NCBI RefSeq assembly: GCF_006874705.1
Contig: NZ_CP035382.1
Span: 558,001 to 622,000 of the forward strand
DNA length: 64,000 nucleotides
Origin: Leclercia adecarboxylata
Lineage (GTDB): Bacteria; Pseudomonadota; Gammaproteobacteria; Enterobacterales; Enterobacteriaceae
Direction: 5' to 3'
Below, in pieces: positions 21,215 to 31,864 of the stretch. The notes beneath the pieces were generated by a model. The model was given only the letters and a program-made list of their open reading frames with translations. It made no database searches and was not told where the DNA came from. The position numbers were made by a program, and so were the translations under genes. Position 1 is the stretch's first letter. Each line of letters starts with the position of its first letter.

Positions 21215-22396
21215 ATGAAAAACCTGGCCATGCCCCGCGCGCTCCCCCTGACTACCGGCTGTAACCAGCTTATCAACTGGGGGATCTCCTTTTATATGCC
21301 GGGCACGTTCGCCCGGGCAATCACGGCGGACAGCGGCTGGTCTTCACCGGCGATCTATTCGGGCCTGACGCTGGCCATGCTGGTGATGGCCGCCCTCTCG
21401 CCGTTTGTCGCTAAGCTGCTGGCGCGGGCGGGTGGGCAACGGGTGGTGATGCTCGGATCGCTGCTGATTTCCGCCAGCTGCGTGGTGATGGCTTATGCCC
21501 AATCGCTTGTCGTCTGGTATGCCGCATGGATGGTGACCGGCATCGGCATGCGCCTGTCGCTGTACGACGCGCTGTTCGCGGCGCTGGTCAATCTCTACGG
21601 CCAGCAGGCGCGGGGAACCATTTCCCGCGTGACGCTGGCGGGCGGGCTGGCCTCGGTGGTGTTCTGGCCGCTGGGAGAGGCGTTGCTGACGATTATGACC
21701 TGGCGGAGCGCGCTGCTGGTTTATGCTCTGTTCGGCTTGCTGAGCGCCGCGTTAACCCTGTCATTACCCAATCAAACCCTCCCGCCAGTAAAGCAACCCA
21801 ACCCGCCTGCCGGTGGACAGGATCGCCGCAACGGCTGGCTGTATGCCGCCTTTATTGCGCTGATCACCTTTGTCTCTAACGGCACCTCCACGCACCTGCC
21901 GGAATTTATCGCCAGCGTCGGCCTGCCGGTTACCATCGGCATGCTATGGGGGATTGGGCAGACCGGGGCGCGGTTCCTGGAGGTAGTTGCCGGGGCGAGA
22001 CTCACCCCGCTGCGCCTGACGCTGCTCACCGCCCTTGCCATGCCGGTGTGCTTTATGCTCGGGCTGAGCAGTTCGCTCTTCCTCTGGTCTGCCGCCGGTT
22101 TTGTGCTGGGCTACGGGGCGATAAACGGGCTGGTGACCATTGTGAAAGCCACCCTGCCCTTGCAGCTGTTTGCCCCTGAAGAGTACGCCAGGCGCACCGG
22201 GGTACTGCTGATCCCGGCCCAGCTGATGGCGGCGGCCTCCCCGCTGGCTTATGCGTGGTTGAACCGGGCGTTCGGGACCCTCGGTGCGATGTGGCTGTCG
22301 TGGGGGCTGACGCTGGTGATTGCCGGGCTGGCGATGGCTATCGTGAAGGGTCAGGCTTCGCATCACAGTCAGGGCATCCCTGCCCTTAGCGACTAA
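21215..22396 (+). CDS. MFS transporter, substrate unknown
   Basis: A 393-residue major facilitator protein with about 12 predicted membrane spans in two halves and a central cytoplasmic loop around residues 190-205 (PPVKQPNPPAGGQDRRNG). An ATG at 21209 is in frame, but 21215 has better spacing from AAGGA. It is divergently arranged from a LysR regulator and overlaps the 3-prime end of the convergent SDR gene by four bases. Fold and context suggest an exporter or metabolite transporter; nothing in the sequence identifies the substrate. Confidence 0.85.
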   Translation: MKNLAMPRALPLTTGCNQLINWGISFYMPGTFARAITADSGWSSPAIYSGLTLAMLVMAALSPFVAKLLARAGGQRVVMLGSLLISASCVVMAYAQSLVVWYAAWMVTGIGMRLSLYDALFAALVNLYGQQARGTISRVTLAGGLASVVFWPLGEALLTIMTWRSALLVYALFGLLSAALTLSLPNQTLPPVKQPNPPAGGQDRRNGWLYAAFIALITFVSNGTSTHLPEFIASVGLPVTIGMLWGIGQTGARFLEVVAGARLTPLRLTLLTALAMPVCFMLGLSSSLFLWSAAGFVLGYGAINGLVTIVKATLPLQLFAPEEYARRTGVLLIPAQLMAAASPLAYAWLNRAFGTLGAMWLSWGLTLVIAGLAMAIVKGQASHHSQGIPALSD

Positions 22397-23118
22397 AGTA
22401 CGAATCCGCCGTCAATGGTCAGGCTTGAACCCGTCATATAGCCAGACGATTCACCAGCAAGCCATGCCGCCAGCGAGGCGATCTCATCCGGCTCGCCCAT
22501 CCGCTGCAGCGGAATGCTACCGACGATCTGCTCCGCCATTCCGGCAGTCATATCGGTGGCGATAGGTCCTGGCTGAATGTTGTTAATGGTGATGCGGCGT
22601 GGCGCCAGGTCCAGCGCGAGGTTTTGCACCATCGAGGCGACTGCCGCTTTACTCATGGCATAAACGCTGCTGCCTGCATGCCCGGTACGCACCGCCGTAT
22701 TGCTGCCGATGGTGATCACGCGCCCCCCTTCAGCCATCGGCTTAACCGCCGCCTGAATAGCAAGGAAGACGCCGCGCACGTTGACGGCCAGGGTAGCATC
22801 CAGATCGTCCAGCGAATATTGCTCAATAGTCCCGAGCCGAAGCACGCCCGCATTTACCACCGCGACATCCAGCCTGCCAAACTGCTGCAATGTTTTATCT
22901 ACCGCCCTCTGGATAGCCTTCGCGTCTGCGCTGTCGGCTTCAATGGCTGTCGCCTGTCCGCCCTGTTGCTCAATCATTGAGACCAGCGCCTGCGCCCGGT
23001 CCGGGCGTGATACCCAGGTGACGGCAACCCGATAGCCGTCGTGCGCCAGTCGCGCCGCAATGGCCGCCCCGATACCGCGCGCGCCGCCGAAAACTAACGC
23101 TACTTTTTCGTAATTCAT
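22393..23118 (-). CDS. SDR-family oxidoreductase
   Basis: A 241-residue classical short-chain dehydrogenase/reductase. It has the nucleotide-binding GGARGIGAAIA near the N-terminus, NAG (VVNAGVL), the catalytic serine in ITIGSNTAV, the YxxxK pair in SSVYAMSKAA, and the GYMTGSSLTIDGGF C-terminus typical of 3-oxoacyl-ACP-reductase-like members. Residues after the glycine motif (TWVSRPDRAQ) suggest NADP preference. An in-frame ATG at 23127 would add three residues, but AGGAG ends only one base before it. The stop overlaps the convergent MFS stop by four bases (CTAA). Substrate unknown. Confidence 0.88.
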   Translation of the reverse strand: MNYEKVALVFGGARGIGAAIAARLAHDGYRVAVTWVSRPDRAQALVSMIEQQGGQATAIEADSADAKAIQRAVDKTLQQFGRLDVAVVNAGVLRLGTIEQYSLDDLDATLAVNVRGVFLAIQAAVKPMAEGGRVITIGSNTAVRTGHAGSSVYAMSKAAVASMVQNLALDLAPRRITINNIQPGPIATDMTAGMAEQIVGSIPLQRMGEPDEIASLAAWLAGESSGYMTGSSLTIDGGFVL

Positions 23119-23206
23119 GATGGTCATTCTCCTGTTAGCTTCAGCACCCACCCGGGTGCCCAGGCAGACACCATGCCAGCAGAAACAGCCCCGCGCATGC
23201 GTGGAA

Positions 23207-23303
23207 TGTATCGCACTGTATCCACGCCGCCCTGCTTACGCAGCCATACAAAAAAGCCACCCGCAGCAAACAGACCCGATACATAAAAATGGTTTTCTGT
23301 ATC
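23207..23303. promoter_or_regulatory. TGTATC/GATACA box cluster upstream of exported-protein operon
   Basis: TGTATC occurs at 23207-23212 and 23217-23222, exactly one helical turn apart. GATACA (23278-23283) and TGTATC (23298-23303) form an inverted repeat with a 14-base spacer, 36 bases before the operon's first ATG. Four copies within 100 bases of a 220-base divergent gap is more than expected and suggests a regulator site. The regulator is unknown. Confidence 0.45.
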
Positions 23304-23338
23304 TGTCGCCATTGATGACCTGAAGAGGAGATACCCGA

Positions 23339-23800
23339 ATGATGCGTCGACATTTACTGCTCACTCTGTTCGCGCTGACATCTGGCTGCACCTGGGCCGC
23401 ACCGTTAAGCGGGCTCAGTGCCGCAGATGTTAACGGCCCGGCCGCCGTTGCACCGCTCGATCAGCCTCAGCCCCCGGCCAGGCTGATTGTGGATCCGCCG
23501 CTGGCGGGCCCGCTGAGTAAAGGCGCAGTCTTTATTCAATACCGCACCGAGAACATGCGCATTGAACCCGTATTCGGGCCCGAGGCGCTCAAAGTAACGC
23601 CGCGCATCGGCCATATCCACGTCATCGTGGATGACAATCCCTGGCACTGGGCCGATGCCAGCGGCGAGCCGGTCATTCTGGTGGGGCTGCCCGCAGGCCC
23701 TCACAAAGTGACTCTTATTCTCGCCGACCCAACCCATAAACCTGTTGACCGTAAAACCATCGAATTCACCGTGCCGCCGCATGCCGCGGTTACGCACTGA
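23339..23800 (+). CDS. Predicted exported protein (DUF6130-like)
   Basis: A 153-residue protein with a cleavable signal peptide (MMRRHLLLTLFALTSGCTWAA, cut near residue 21). The mature part holds a beta-sandwich-like domain with GHIHVIVDDNPWHWADASGEPVILVGLPAGPHKVTLILADP, a pattern I associate with the DUF6130 family; this assignment is from memory. A cysteine lies in the signal region (SGC), but the sequence around it is not a convincing lipobox. The GAGGAG eight bases upstream fits the ATG at 23339. It leads a three-gene operon in which every product is predicted to be exported. Function unknown. Confidence 0.75.
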   Translation: MMRRHLLLTLFALTSGCTWAAPLSGLSAADVNGPAAVAPLDQPQPPARLIVDPPLAGPLSKGAVFIQYRTENMRIEPVFGPEALKVTPRIGHIHVIVDDNPWHWADASGEPVILVGLPAGPHKVTLILADPTHKPVDRKTIEFTVPPHAAVTH

Positions 23801-23835
23801 ACGCAGCCACTCACTTATTTTTAAGGATTTAAACC

Positions 23836-24090
23836 ATGAGAACATTACTGATTGCTGTACTGACCTTTACTGCTGCAATGGCCTCTTCCGCTTTCGCCGC
23901 CCAGGAAGTTAACCAGCCTCAGGGGCTGCAAAAAATTGGCACCGTTTCCGACAGCAGCGGCACAAGGTCGCTCGCGGATCTGGAGGCGAAACTGCAGGCC
24001 AAAGCCGCCGAAGCGGGAGCCAGCGCGTTTCGCATTACCTCCGCCGGGGGAAATAACACCCTGTCAGGCACTGCGGATATTTATCGTTGA
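23836..24090 (+). CDS. Small periplasmic YdgH/BhsA/McbA-like (DUF1471) protein
   Basis: An 84-residue precursor with a signal peptide cut after SSAFA (residue 21). The mature domain contains IGTVSDSSGTRSLADLEAKLQAKAAEAGASAFRITSAGGNNTLSGTADIYR, the pattern of the small stress-induced periplasmic proteins BhsA, McbA and YhcN. These are linked to stress, biofilm and envelope permeability. It lies 35 bases after the DUF6130-like gene and 9 bases before the hydrolase gene, so the three are very likely cotranscribed. TAAGGATTT precedes the ATG. Confidence 0.85.
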   Translation: MRTLLIAVLTFTAAMASSAFAAQEVNQPQGLQKIGTVSDSSGTRSLADLEAKLQAKAAEAGASAFRITSAGGNNTLSGTADIYR

Positions 24091-24099
24091 GGCGTAACC

Positions 24100-24846
24100 A
24101 TGAAAAAACTGTCTATCCATACCTTAGCGGCGGGTCTGCTGCTGGCCGCCGCCAGCGGCACGGCGCTGGCGAACAGTAAAACCGTGGTACTGGTGCACGG
24201 CGCTTTTGCCGACGGCAGCAGCTGGAACCGGGTGATCGACAAACTGCAACGCCAGCATACCGAGGTTATTGCCGTTCAGCTGCCGCTCACCTCGTTAAAA
24301 GAGGATGTCGCCGCGACTCAGCGCGCCATCGCCCGGACTCACGGGGATGTGGTGCTGGTGGGCCACTCCTGGGGCGGGACGGTGATTAGCGAAGCGGGCA
24401 ACGATGCGCGGGTAAAATCGCTGGTTTACGTGGCGGCGTTTGCCCCGGACTCGGGCCAGTCAACGGCGGATCTGGCGGGGAGCTATCCCGCCCCGCCGGG
24501 CAGCGCAGGTATCGCCAAAACCGCAGACGGTTTTCTCTATTTGCCATCCAAATCGGTACGCCAGGATTTTGCACCAGATATTAAGGCAGGTGAGCAAAGC
24601 ACGCTGACCGTCACTCAGGGCCCGATCCGCGCCGACGCCTTTGCGGAAAAGATCACCCATGCGGCCTGGCACGATAAGCCAAGCTGGTATGTGGTCAGCA
24701 AGAATGACCGGATGATCAACCCGGATCTTGAGCGTGCGATGGCGAAGGCGATTAATGCCAAAACAACGGAGGTAGCGGCAAGCCATGTGTCGATGGTGAG
24801 CCAGCCGGAGGAGATTGCCCGGGTGATTGAGCAAGCGGTGAAGTGA
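24100..24846 (+). CDS. Exported alpha/beta hydrolase
   Basis: A 248-residue alpha/beta hydrolase with a signal peptide (cut after ALA near residue 24), predicted periplasmic. The oxyanion region is VLVHGAFADGSSW, the nucleophile S90 is in VGHSWGG, and D203 (SKNDRMINP) and H229 (ASHVSMVS) complete the triad. The overall pattern resembles esterases of the salicylate-methylesterase/HNL-like or chloroperoxidase-like group, most of which are cytosolic, so the signal peptide is notable. Last gene of the operon, convergent with guaA across an intrinsic terminator. Substrate not known. Confidence 0.87.
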   Translation: MKKLSIHTLAAGLLLAAASGTALANSKTVVLVHGAFADGSSWNRVIDKLQRQHTEVIAVQLPLTSLKEDVAATQRAIARTHGDVVLVGHSWGGTVISEAGNDARVKSLVYVAAFAPDSGQSTADLAGSYPAPPGSAGIAKTADGFLYLPSKSVRQDFAPDIKAGEQSTLTVTQGPIRADAFAEKITHAAWHDKPSWYVVSKNDRMINPDLERAMAKAINAKTTEVAASHVSMVSQPEEIARVIEQAVK

Positions 24847-24850
24847 AACA

Positions 24851-24880
24851 GGCAATAAAAAGCCCGCAGGATGCGGGCTT
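24851..24880 (-). terminator. Intrinsic terminator of guaBA
   Basis: AAGCCCGCA (24860-24868) pairs with TGCGGGCTT (24872-24880) with a 3-base loop. On the guaA strand it is followed by TTTTATT. No T-run follows on the other strand, so it chiefly serves guaA. Confidence 0.8.
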
Positions 24881-24907
24881 GAATAGAGAACGATTAACGG
24901 GCGGGGA

Positions 24908-26485
24908 TTATTCCCACTCAATCGTAGCCGGTGGCTTCCCGCTGATGTCATACACCACGCGAGAAATACCGTTAACTTCGTTGATGATGCGGTTAGACAC
25001 GCGGCCTAAGAAGTCATACGGCAGGTGTGCCCAGTGGGCAGTCATAAAGTCGATGGTCTCAACCGCACGCAGGGAGACAACCCAGTCGTACTTACGGCCA
25101 TCGCCCATTACGCCGACAGAGCGAACCGGCAGGAAGACGGTGAACGCCTGGCTCACTTTGTTGTACAGATCCGCTTTGTGCAGCTCTTCGATGAAGATCG
25201 CATCGGCACGACGCAGCAGATCGCAGTACTCTTTCTTCACTTCGCCCAGCACGCGTACGCCCAGACCCGGACCCGGGAACGGGTGACGGTAGAGCATATC
25301 GTACGGCAGACCCAGCTCCAGACCGATCTTACGCACTTCGTCTTTGAACAGCTCACGCAGCGGTTCAACGAGACCCATCTTCATCTCTTTCGGCAGGCCG
25401 CCCACGTTGTGGTGAGATTTGATGACGTGTGCTTTACCGGTGGCAGAAGCCGCGGACTCGATCACGTCAGGGTAGATGGTGCCCTGTGCCAGCCACTTCA
25501 CGTCTTCCAGCTTCAGCGCTTCTTCATCGAAAACTTCTACGAAGACGCGGCCGATGATTTTACGTTTTGCTTCTGGATCGTTTTCGCCTTCCAGCGCGTC
25601 CAGGAAGCGCTTCTCGCCTTCCACGTGAACAATGTTCAGACCGAAGTGGTCACCGAACATGTCCATAACCTGCTGGGCTTCGTTCAGACGCAGCAGACCG
25701 TTGTCCACGAAGACACAGGTGAGGTTTTTGCCGATGGCACGGTGCAGCAGCATTGCGGTCACGGAGGAGTCCACGCCGCCGGACAGGCCGAGGATCACTT
25801 TGTCATCACCGACCTGCTGGCGAATACGCTCAACCGCATCGTCGATGATTTTTGCTGGCGTCCACAGGGCTTCACACTGGCAGATGTCGATGACAAAACG
25901 CTCCAGCATGCGCAGGCCCTGACGGGTGTGGGTCACTTCCGGGTGGAACTGCACGCCGTAGAAGCGTTTTTCTTCGTTAGCCATGATGGCGAACGGGCAG
26001 CTCTCGGTGCTGGCAACGGTCACGAAGTCGGATGGGATAGCGGTGACTTTGTCGCCATGGCTCATCCACACGTCGAGCAGCGCTTTGCCGTCGGCGGTCA
26101 GGGAGTCTTCGATACCGCGGATCAGGGCGCTGTCGGTCTGCACTTCAACCTGCGCGTAGCCGAATTCACGCTCGTTAGAACCTTCAACGTGACCACCCAG
26201 CTGCATCGCCATGGTCTGCATGCCGTAGCAGACGCCGAACACCGGCACGCCGGCTTCGAACACGTACTGCGGTGCACGCGGGCTGTTATCTTCGGTGGTG
26301 CTTTCCGGACCACCGGAAAGGATGATACCGCTTGGGTTGAACTCGCGAATCTGAGCTTCCGTAACATCCCACGCCCACAGTTCGCAGTAAACGCCCAGCT
26401 CACGCACGCGACGCGCCACCAGCTGAGTGTATTGAGAACCGAAATCGAGGATGAGAATGCGATGTTTATGAATATTTTCCGTCAT
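24908..26485 (-). CDS. guaA: GMP synthase (glutamine-hydrolysing)
   Basis: GuaA converts XMP to GMP using glutamine and ATP. The 525-residue protein has the N-terminal class I glutaminase domain with the cysteine in [11 protein letters not shown] and histidine/glutamate in [10 protein letters not shown], then the ATP pyrophosphatase loop LSGGVDSS, and the dimerisation domain ending PPATIEWE. Length equals E. coli. It follows guaB by 68 bases, with a hairpin in the gap. PurR control acts through the guaB promoter. Confidence 0.98.
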   Translation of the reverse strand: MTENIHKHRILILDFGSQYTQLVARRVRELGVYCELWAWDVTEAQIREFNPSGIILSGGPESTTEDNSPRAPQYVFEAGVPVFGVCYGMQTMAMQLGGHVEGSNEREFGYAQVEVQTDSALIRGIEDSLTADGKALLDVWMSHGDKVTAIPSDFVTVASTESCPFAIMANEEKRFYGVQFHPEVTHTRQGLRMLERFVIDICQCEALWTPAKIIDDAVERIRQQVGDDKVILGLSGGVDSSVTAMLLHRAIGKNLTCVFVDNGLLRLNEAQQVMDMFGDHFGLNIVHVEGEKRFLDALEGENDPEAKRKIIGRVFVEVFDEEALKLEDVKWLAQGTIYPDVIESAASATGKAHVIKSHHNVGGLPKEMKMGLVEPLRELFKDEVRKIGLELGLPYDMLYRHPFPGPGLGVRVLGEVKKEYCDLLRRADAIFIEELHKADLYNKVSQAFTVFLPVRSVGVMGDGRKYDWVVSLRAVETIDFMTAHWAHLPYDFLGRVSNRIINEVNGISRVVYDISGKPPATIEWE

Positions 26486-26509
26486 TGACGCTAATTCCGA
26501 GGCAAGTGA

Positions 26510-26544
26510 AACAAAAACAGAGCGCCCGGCTCAAAGCCGGGCGC
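26510..26544 (-). terminator. Intercistronic hairpin with T-rich tail, guaB-guaA
   Basis: GCGCCCGGCT (26522-26531) pairs with AGCCGGGCGC (26535-26544) around CAA. In the guaB-to-guaA direction the next bases are TCTGTTTTTGTTTC. This looks like a partial terminator or a stabilising structure that sets the guaB:guaA ratio. Confidence 0.6.
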
Positions 26545-26553
26545 GGAAATTAA

Positions 26554-28020
26554 TCAGGAGCCCATACGGTAGTTCGGAGACTCTTTGGTGATCGTCACGT
26601 CGTGAACGTGGCTTTCCTGGATACCTGCACCGCTGATACGCACGAATTCCGCTTTAGTACGCAGCAGGTCAATGGTACCACAGCCGGTCAGACCCATACA
26701 GGAGCGCAGGCCGCCCATCTGCTGGTGAATGATCTCTTTCAGGTAGCCTTTATAGGCCACGCGACCTTCGATACCTTCCGGCACCAGTTTGTCGGCAGCG
26801 TTATCGGTCTGGAAGTAACGGTCGGAGGAGCCTTTGGACATCGCGCCCAGAGAACCCATGCCGCGGTAAGATTTGTAAGAGCGGCCCTGGAACAGTTCGA
26901 TTTCGCCCGGGGACTCTTCGGTACCGGCCAGCATGGAGCCAACCATTACCGCTGCCGCACCGGCCGCGATGGCTTTGGCGATGTCGCCGGAGAAGCGGAT
27001 ACCGCCGTCAGCGATAACCGGAATACCGGTACCTTCCAGCGCTTCTACCGCGTCGGATACCGCGGTGATCTGCGGAACACCCACGCCAGTGACGATACGG
27101 GTGGTACAGATGGAGCCTGGGCCAATGCCCACTTTCACCGCGCTGCAACCCGCTTCAGCCAGGGCACGAGCGCCTGCGCCGGTGGCCACGTTGCCACCAA
27201 TAATTTGCAGATCAGGATATTTTGCACGGGTTTCGCGAATACGCTGCAGCACGCCTTCGGAGTGGCCGTGAGAGGAGTCGATCAGCAGCACGTCAACGCC
27301 GGCAGCAACCAGCGCATCAACGCGCTCTTCGTTGCCTGCGCCCGCGCCAACCGCAGCACCGACGCGCAGACGGCCATGCTCGTCTTTACAGGCGTTCGGT
27401 TTACGTTCTGCTTTCTGGAAGTCTTTAACGGTGATCATGCCGAGCAGGTGGAAGCTGTCGTCCACAACCAGCGCTTTTTCAACGCGTTTTTCGTGCATTT
27501 TTGCGAAGACCACGTCGCGGGACTCGCCTTCACGCACGGTAACCAGACGCTCTTTCGGGGTCATGTAGACGCTGACCGGCTGGTTCAGGTCGGTGACGAA
27601 ACGCACGTCACGACCGGTGATGATACCCACCAGTTCGTTATCGGAGGTCACAACCGGGTAGCCTGCAAAGCCGTTACGCTCGGTCAGCGCTTTCACTTCG
27701 TGCAGGGTGGTGGTTGGCAGAACGCTCTGTGGATCGGTAACGATGCCAGATTCATGTTTCTTCACGCGGCGAACTTCTTCCGCCTGACGCTCGATAGACA
27801 TGTTTTTATGAATAAAGCCAATGCCGCCTTCCTGAGCCAGGGCGATAGCCAGGCGCGCTTCAGTCACGGTGTCCATTGCCGCGGAGAGCATAGGAATGTT
27901 CAGGCGAATGGTTTTGGTCAACTGCGTGCTGAGGTCGGCAGTATTCGGCAGAACGGTGGAATGAGCGGGAACGAGGAGGACGTCGTCAAACGTCAGTGCT
28001 TCTTTAGCGATACGTAGCAT
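26554..28020 (-). CDS. guaB: Inosine-5'-monophosphate dehydrogenase
   Basis: GuaB oxidises IMP to XMP with NAD, the committed step to guanine nucleotides. The 488-residue TIM-barrel enzyme has a CBS pair inserted at about residues 95-200 and the catalytic cysteine in [13 protein letters not shown]. The start at 28020 gives [16 protein letters not shown], as in E. coli; a TTG two codons upstream is discounted. It leads guaBA, divergent from xseA, with a PurR box about 52 bases upstream. Confidence 0.98.
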   Translation of the reverse strand: MLRIAKEALTFDDVLLVPAHSTVLPNTADLSTQLTKTIRLNIPMLSAAMDTVTEARLAIALAQEGGIGFIHKNMSIERQAEEVRRVKKHESGIVTDPQSVLPTTTLHEVKALTERNGFAGYPVVTSDNELVGIITGRDVRFVTDLNQPVSVYMTPKERLVTVREGESRDVVFAKMHEKRVEKALVVDDSFHLLGMITVKDFQKAERKPNACKDEHGRLRVGAAVGAGAGNEERVDALVAAGVDVLLIDSSHGHSEGVLQRIRETRAKYPDLQIIGGNVATGAGARALAEAGCSAVKVGIGPGSICTTRIVTGVGVPQITAVSDAVEALEGTGIPVIADGGIRFSGDIAKAIAAGAAAVMVGSMLAGTEESPGEIELFQGRSYKSYRGMGSLGAMSKGSSDRYFQTDNAADKLVPEGIEGRVAYKGYLKEIIHQQMGGLRSCMGLTGCGTIDLLRTKAEFVRISGAGIQESHVHDVTITKESPNYRMGS

Positions 28021-28071
28021 GGGCAATATCTCTGACCTGGGTGGTTAAATATTGCCGTGGCATTATACAGA

Positions 28072-28087
28072 GCGTAACCGATTGCAT
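28072..28087. promoter_or_regulatory. PurR operator of guaBA
   Basis: Read toward guaB the site is ATGCAATCGGTTACGC. This matches the purine repressor site known at E. coli guaB. It lies in the guaB-xseA divergent gap and could also influence xseA. Confidence 0.8.
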
Positions 28088-28149
28088 CTACACTTTTTTA
28101 TAAAAAATGCTTGCGATTGCCTCTTATCAGGTTACTATCGACTGAATAA

Positions 28150-29553
<1,404 letters not shown>

Positions 29554-30687
29554 TCATGGTTTGCCGTCAGGCGTGACGGCAAGCAGCCCCCAGGACAGCC
29601 CGGAAAAAATGACCAGCGCTACCGCTGCGCCTGCCATTCCCAGTAACAGGCCAAACGCTACGGAGCCGACAACCTGTCCGGCTGCCAGCATCAGAAAAGC
29701 CATACTGACACCCACAGCAGGTGACGGATGGGTGATAACCGCGCCCTGCACCAGCAGTACGCCGGACAAAATCACGTATCCCGCCCCGCTCATCGCCACC
29801 ACCGGGACCAGCCACCAGGCAAACCCTTCTGTTAGCGCAAGGGCCAGCAGCGAGGCGGCCATGAAAATCTGCGAAACTCGATAAACGCCGCGCATCCCGA
29901 TACGTTTTGCCGCACTTCCGGTAAACACGGCGACGATCCCTGCCCCGCCGCTCACCAGCCACAGAACCCGCGTCACGGCGCTATCAAGCCCGGTATGGCT
30001 CGTTAGCAACACCGGGCCAAAACTCCACCAGGCGGCGCTGGCAATGCCGCTCACGAAAGTAATCATTAACAGACGGCACATACCCGTCTTGCGAAGCAAA
30101 TCGCGCCAGGAGGGTGTTCGTTCACGCTTGCGCGTAGCCCGACCCGGCAGATAACGCCACGCTGCCAGCAGGCAGAGCAGTGCCAGGAGGGCAAAGACGA
30201 TACAGGCCGCACGCCAGCCGCCCGGCATAAAAAACAGAACCGGCACCGAGAGGATAATCCCGGCGCTTGTTCCGGCATTAATGACGGTATTCACCAGGGT
30301 CTGGCGATCTGGCGCAATGGTGTCATCTACGGCTCCGGCAAGCGCGGGTGAGGCCAGCCCCGAACTTAATCCGGCAATAAATAATCCTGTCGCAAGGGTG
30401 AGCGGCAGCGACGAGAATGCCAGAATAAACAGCCCGCTTGCTGCCGTGACGGCTGCCAGCAAAGCCGGTACGCGGGAGCCGAAACGGTAAGTGAGGAAAG
30501 AGGCAAAGAGGACTGACAGGCAATAAGCCGCATAGCTACAGGCTGCAATCCCCCCGGCAACCTGGGGCGAGAAAGGGATGGCCTGACGAATATCGGGCAA
30601 CATCAGCCCCCAGGAAAATCTCGCCATGCCGTAAGTCACCGCGATTAATGAGAACCCGGTTATACCCAGTGCAATCGGTCTGTTCAT
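29554..30687 (-). CDS. MFS transporter, substrate unknown
   Basis: A 377-residue major facilitator protein with about 12 membrane spans, beginning MNRPIALGITGFSLIAVTYGMARFSWGLMLPDIRQ. The central loop carries ATRKRERTPSWRDLLRK (about residues 185-202). The stop codon directly adjoins the xseA stop. It is divergent from the protealysin-like gene, and its upstream region carries repeated TTTTTAC motifs. The family covers small aromatic, cyanate and drug transporters; the sequence does not identify the substrate. Absent from this spot in K-12. Confidence 0.83.
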   Translation of the reverse strand: MNRPIALGITGFSLIAVTYGMARFSWGLMLPDIRQAIPFSPQVAGGIAACSYAAYCLSVLFASFLTYRFGSRVPALLAAVTAASGLFILAFSSLPLTLATGLFIAGLSSGLASPALAGAVDDTIAPDRQTLVNTVINAGTSAGIILSVPVLFFMPGGWRAACIVFALLALLCLLAAWRYLPGRATRKRERTPSWRDLLRKTGMCRLLMITFVSGIASAAWWSFGPVLLTSHTGLDSAVTRVLWLVSGGAGIVAVFTGSAAKRIGMRGVYRVSQIFMAASLLALALTEGFAWWLVPVVAMSGAGYVILSGVLLVQGAVITHPSPAVGVSMAFLMLAAGQVVGSVAFGLLLGMAGAAVALVIFSGLSWGLLAVTPDGKP

Positions 30688-30697
30688 TACGCCCCTC

Positions 30698-30751
30698 TTT
30701 TTACCCGCAGTAAAAACCTAAACGCTGAGCAGGCGTTGTGCCAGTTTTTAC
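30698..30751. promoter_or_regulatory. TTTTTAC inverted repeat and half-site upstream of MFS gene
   Basis: TTTTTAC (30698-30704) and GTAAAAA (30710-30716) form a perfect inverted repeat with a 5-base spacer, 11 bases upstream of the MFS ATG. A third TTTTTAC stands at 30745-30751. The arrangement suggests a repressor site over the MFS leader or promoter. The regulator is unknown. Confidence 0.4.
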
Positions 30752-30844
30752 CGGTACGAATACTCTGACTTCTCCCCGCTCCCGGCTTCATCATTTACAC
30801 TCAAAGTGTTTCTTTTTTCGGCATTGCCATAACAGGAGAGACGC

Positions 30845-31864
30845 ATGACCCGAACCTTTAGCGTGATCCCGCCCTATATTCTTCGTCGTATTATTGAGAG
30901 TGGCTCTGAGCCGCAGCAGCGTTGCGCCCGCCAGACGCTGACGCATGTACAAACGCTGATGGCACATATGCCAGGTAAACCCGCTGCGCCGCACGTTAAT
31001 AAAGCCGGGCAGCTGGAGCGTGATATTTATGATGCAAAACAGACCCAGGAACTGCCGGGCACCCAGGTGCGTTATGAGGGACAGGCGTCAAACAGGGATA
31101 TTGCTGTTGATGAAGCCTATGATTATTTAGGTATCACCCATGATTTTTTCTGGAAAAATTATCATCGCGACTCGCTGGATAATAAAGGGCTGATACTGAC
31201 GGGCACCGTTCATTATGGGCGGGAATATCAGAACGCTTTCTGGAATGGTCAGCAGATGGTATTTGGCGATGGTGATGGCGAGATATTTAACCGCTTCACT
31301 ATTGCCATCGACGTTGTGGCACATGAACTTAGCCATGGGGTGACCGAAACCGAAGCCGGGCTTATCTACTTTGAACAATCGGGTGCGCTGAATGAGTCTT
31401 TATCTGACGTTTTCGGCTCGCTGGTGAAACAGTATCACCTGAAGCAAACGGCCGATAAAGCCGACTGGCTGATTGGTGAAGGGCTGCTGGCTAAGGGGAT
31501 TAATGGCAAAGGGCTGCGATCGATGTCAGAACCCGGAACCGCCTATGACGATCCCCTGCTCGGCAAAGATCCGCAGCCCGGGCATATGAAAGACTTTATC
31601 AAAACGCGCGAAGATAACGGCGGCGTGCATCTTAATTCGGGTATTCCTAATCGCGCGTTTTATCTTGCCGCGACGGCCATTGGTGGCCATGCCTGGGAGA
31701 AAGCCGGTTATGCCTGGTATGACACGGTTTGCGATCGACAGCTGGCGCAAGATGCAGATTTTGACGCCTTTGCGAAACTGACGGTGGCGCACGGTGAAAA
31801 GCGATCGGGTGGCGACGTCGCAGCAGCCATTGAGCAAGCCTGGAAACAGGTGGGAGTGTTGTAA
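30845..31864 (+). CDS. Protealysin-like M4 metalloprotease
   Basis: A 339-residue thermolysin-family (M4) zinc protease. HELSH at 160-164 and E184 (NESLSD) provide the zinc ligands and catalytic glutamate; VHLNSGIPNRAFY holds the conserved late active-site histidine. The short N-terminal propeptide of about 50 residues contains the PPYIL motif (9-13) and lacks a signal peptide, the mark of the protealysin subgroup rather than secreted thermolysins. In Serratia, protealysin is made inside the cell, cuts actin and is linked to invasion. The next gene, one base after the stop, is an emfourin-like inhibitor. Confidence 0.93.
   Translation: MTRTFSVIPPYILRRIIESGSEPQQRCARQTLTHVQTLMAHMPGKPAAPHVNKAGQLERDIYDAKQTQELPGTQVRYEGQASNRDIAVDEAYDYLGITHDFFWKNYHRDSLDNKGLILTGTVHYGREYQNAFWNGQQMVFGDGDGEIFNRFTIAIDVVAHELSHGVTETEAGLIYFEQSGALNESLSDVFGSLVKQYHLKQTADKADWLIGEGLLAKGINGKGLRSMSEPGTAYDDPLLGKDPQPGHMKDFIKTREDNGGVHLNSGIPNRAFYLAATAIGGHAWEKAGYAWYDTVCDRQLAQDADFDAFAKLTVAHGEKRSGGDVAAAIEQAWKQVGVL

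Noticed and set aside
25025..28017. Long plus-strand open frames opposite guaA and guaB
   Set aside because: Both mirror the codon bias of the genes below them, show no start signals of note and no known protein pattern.
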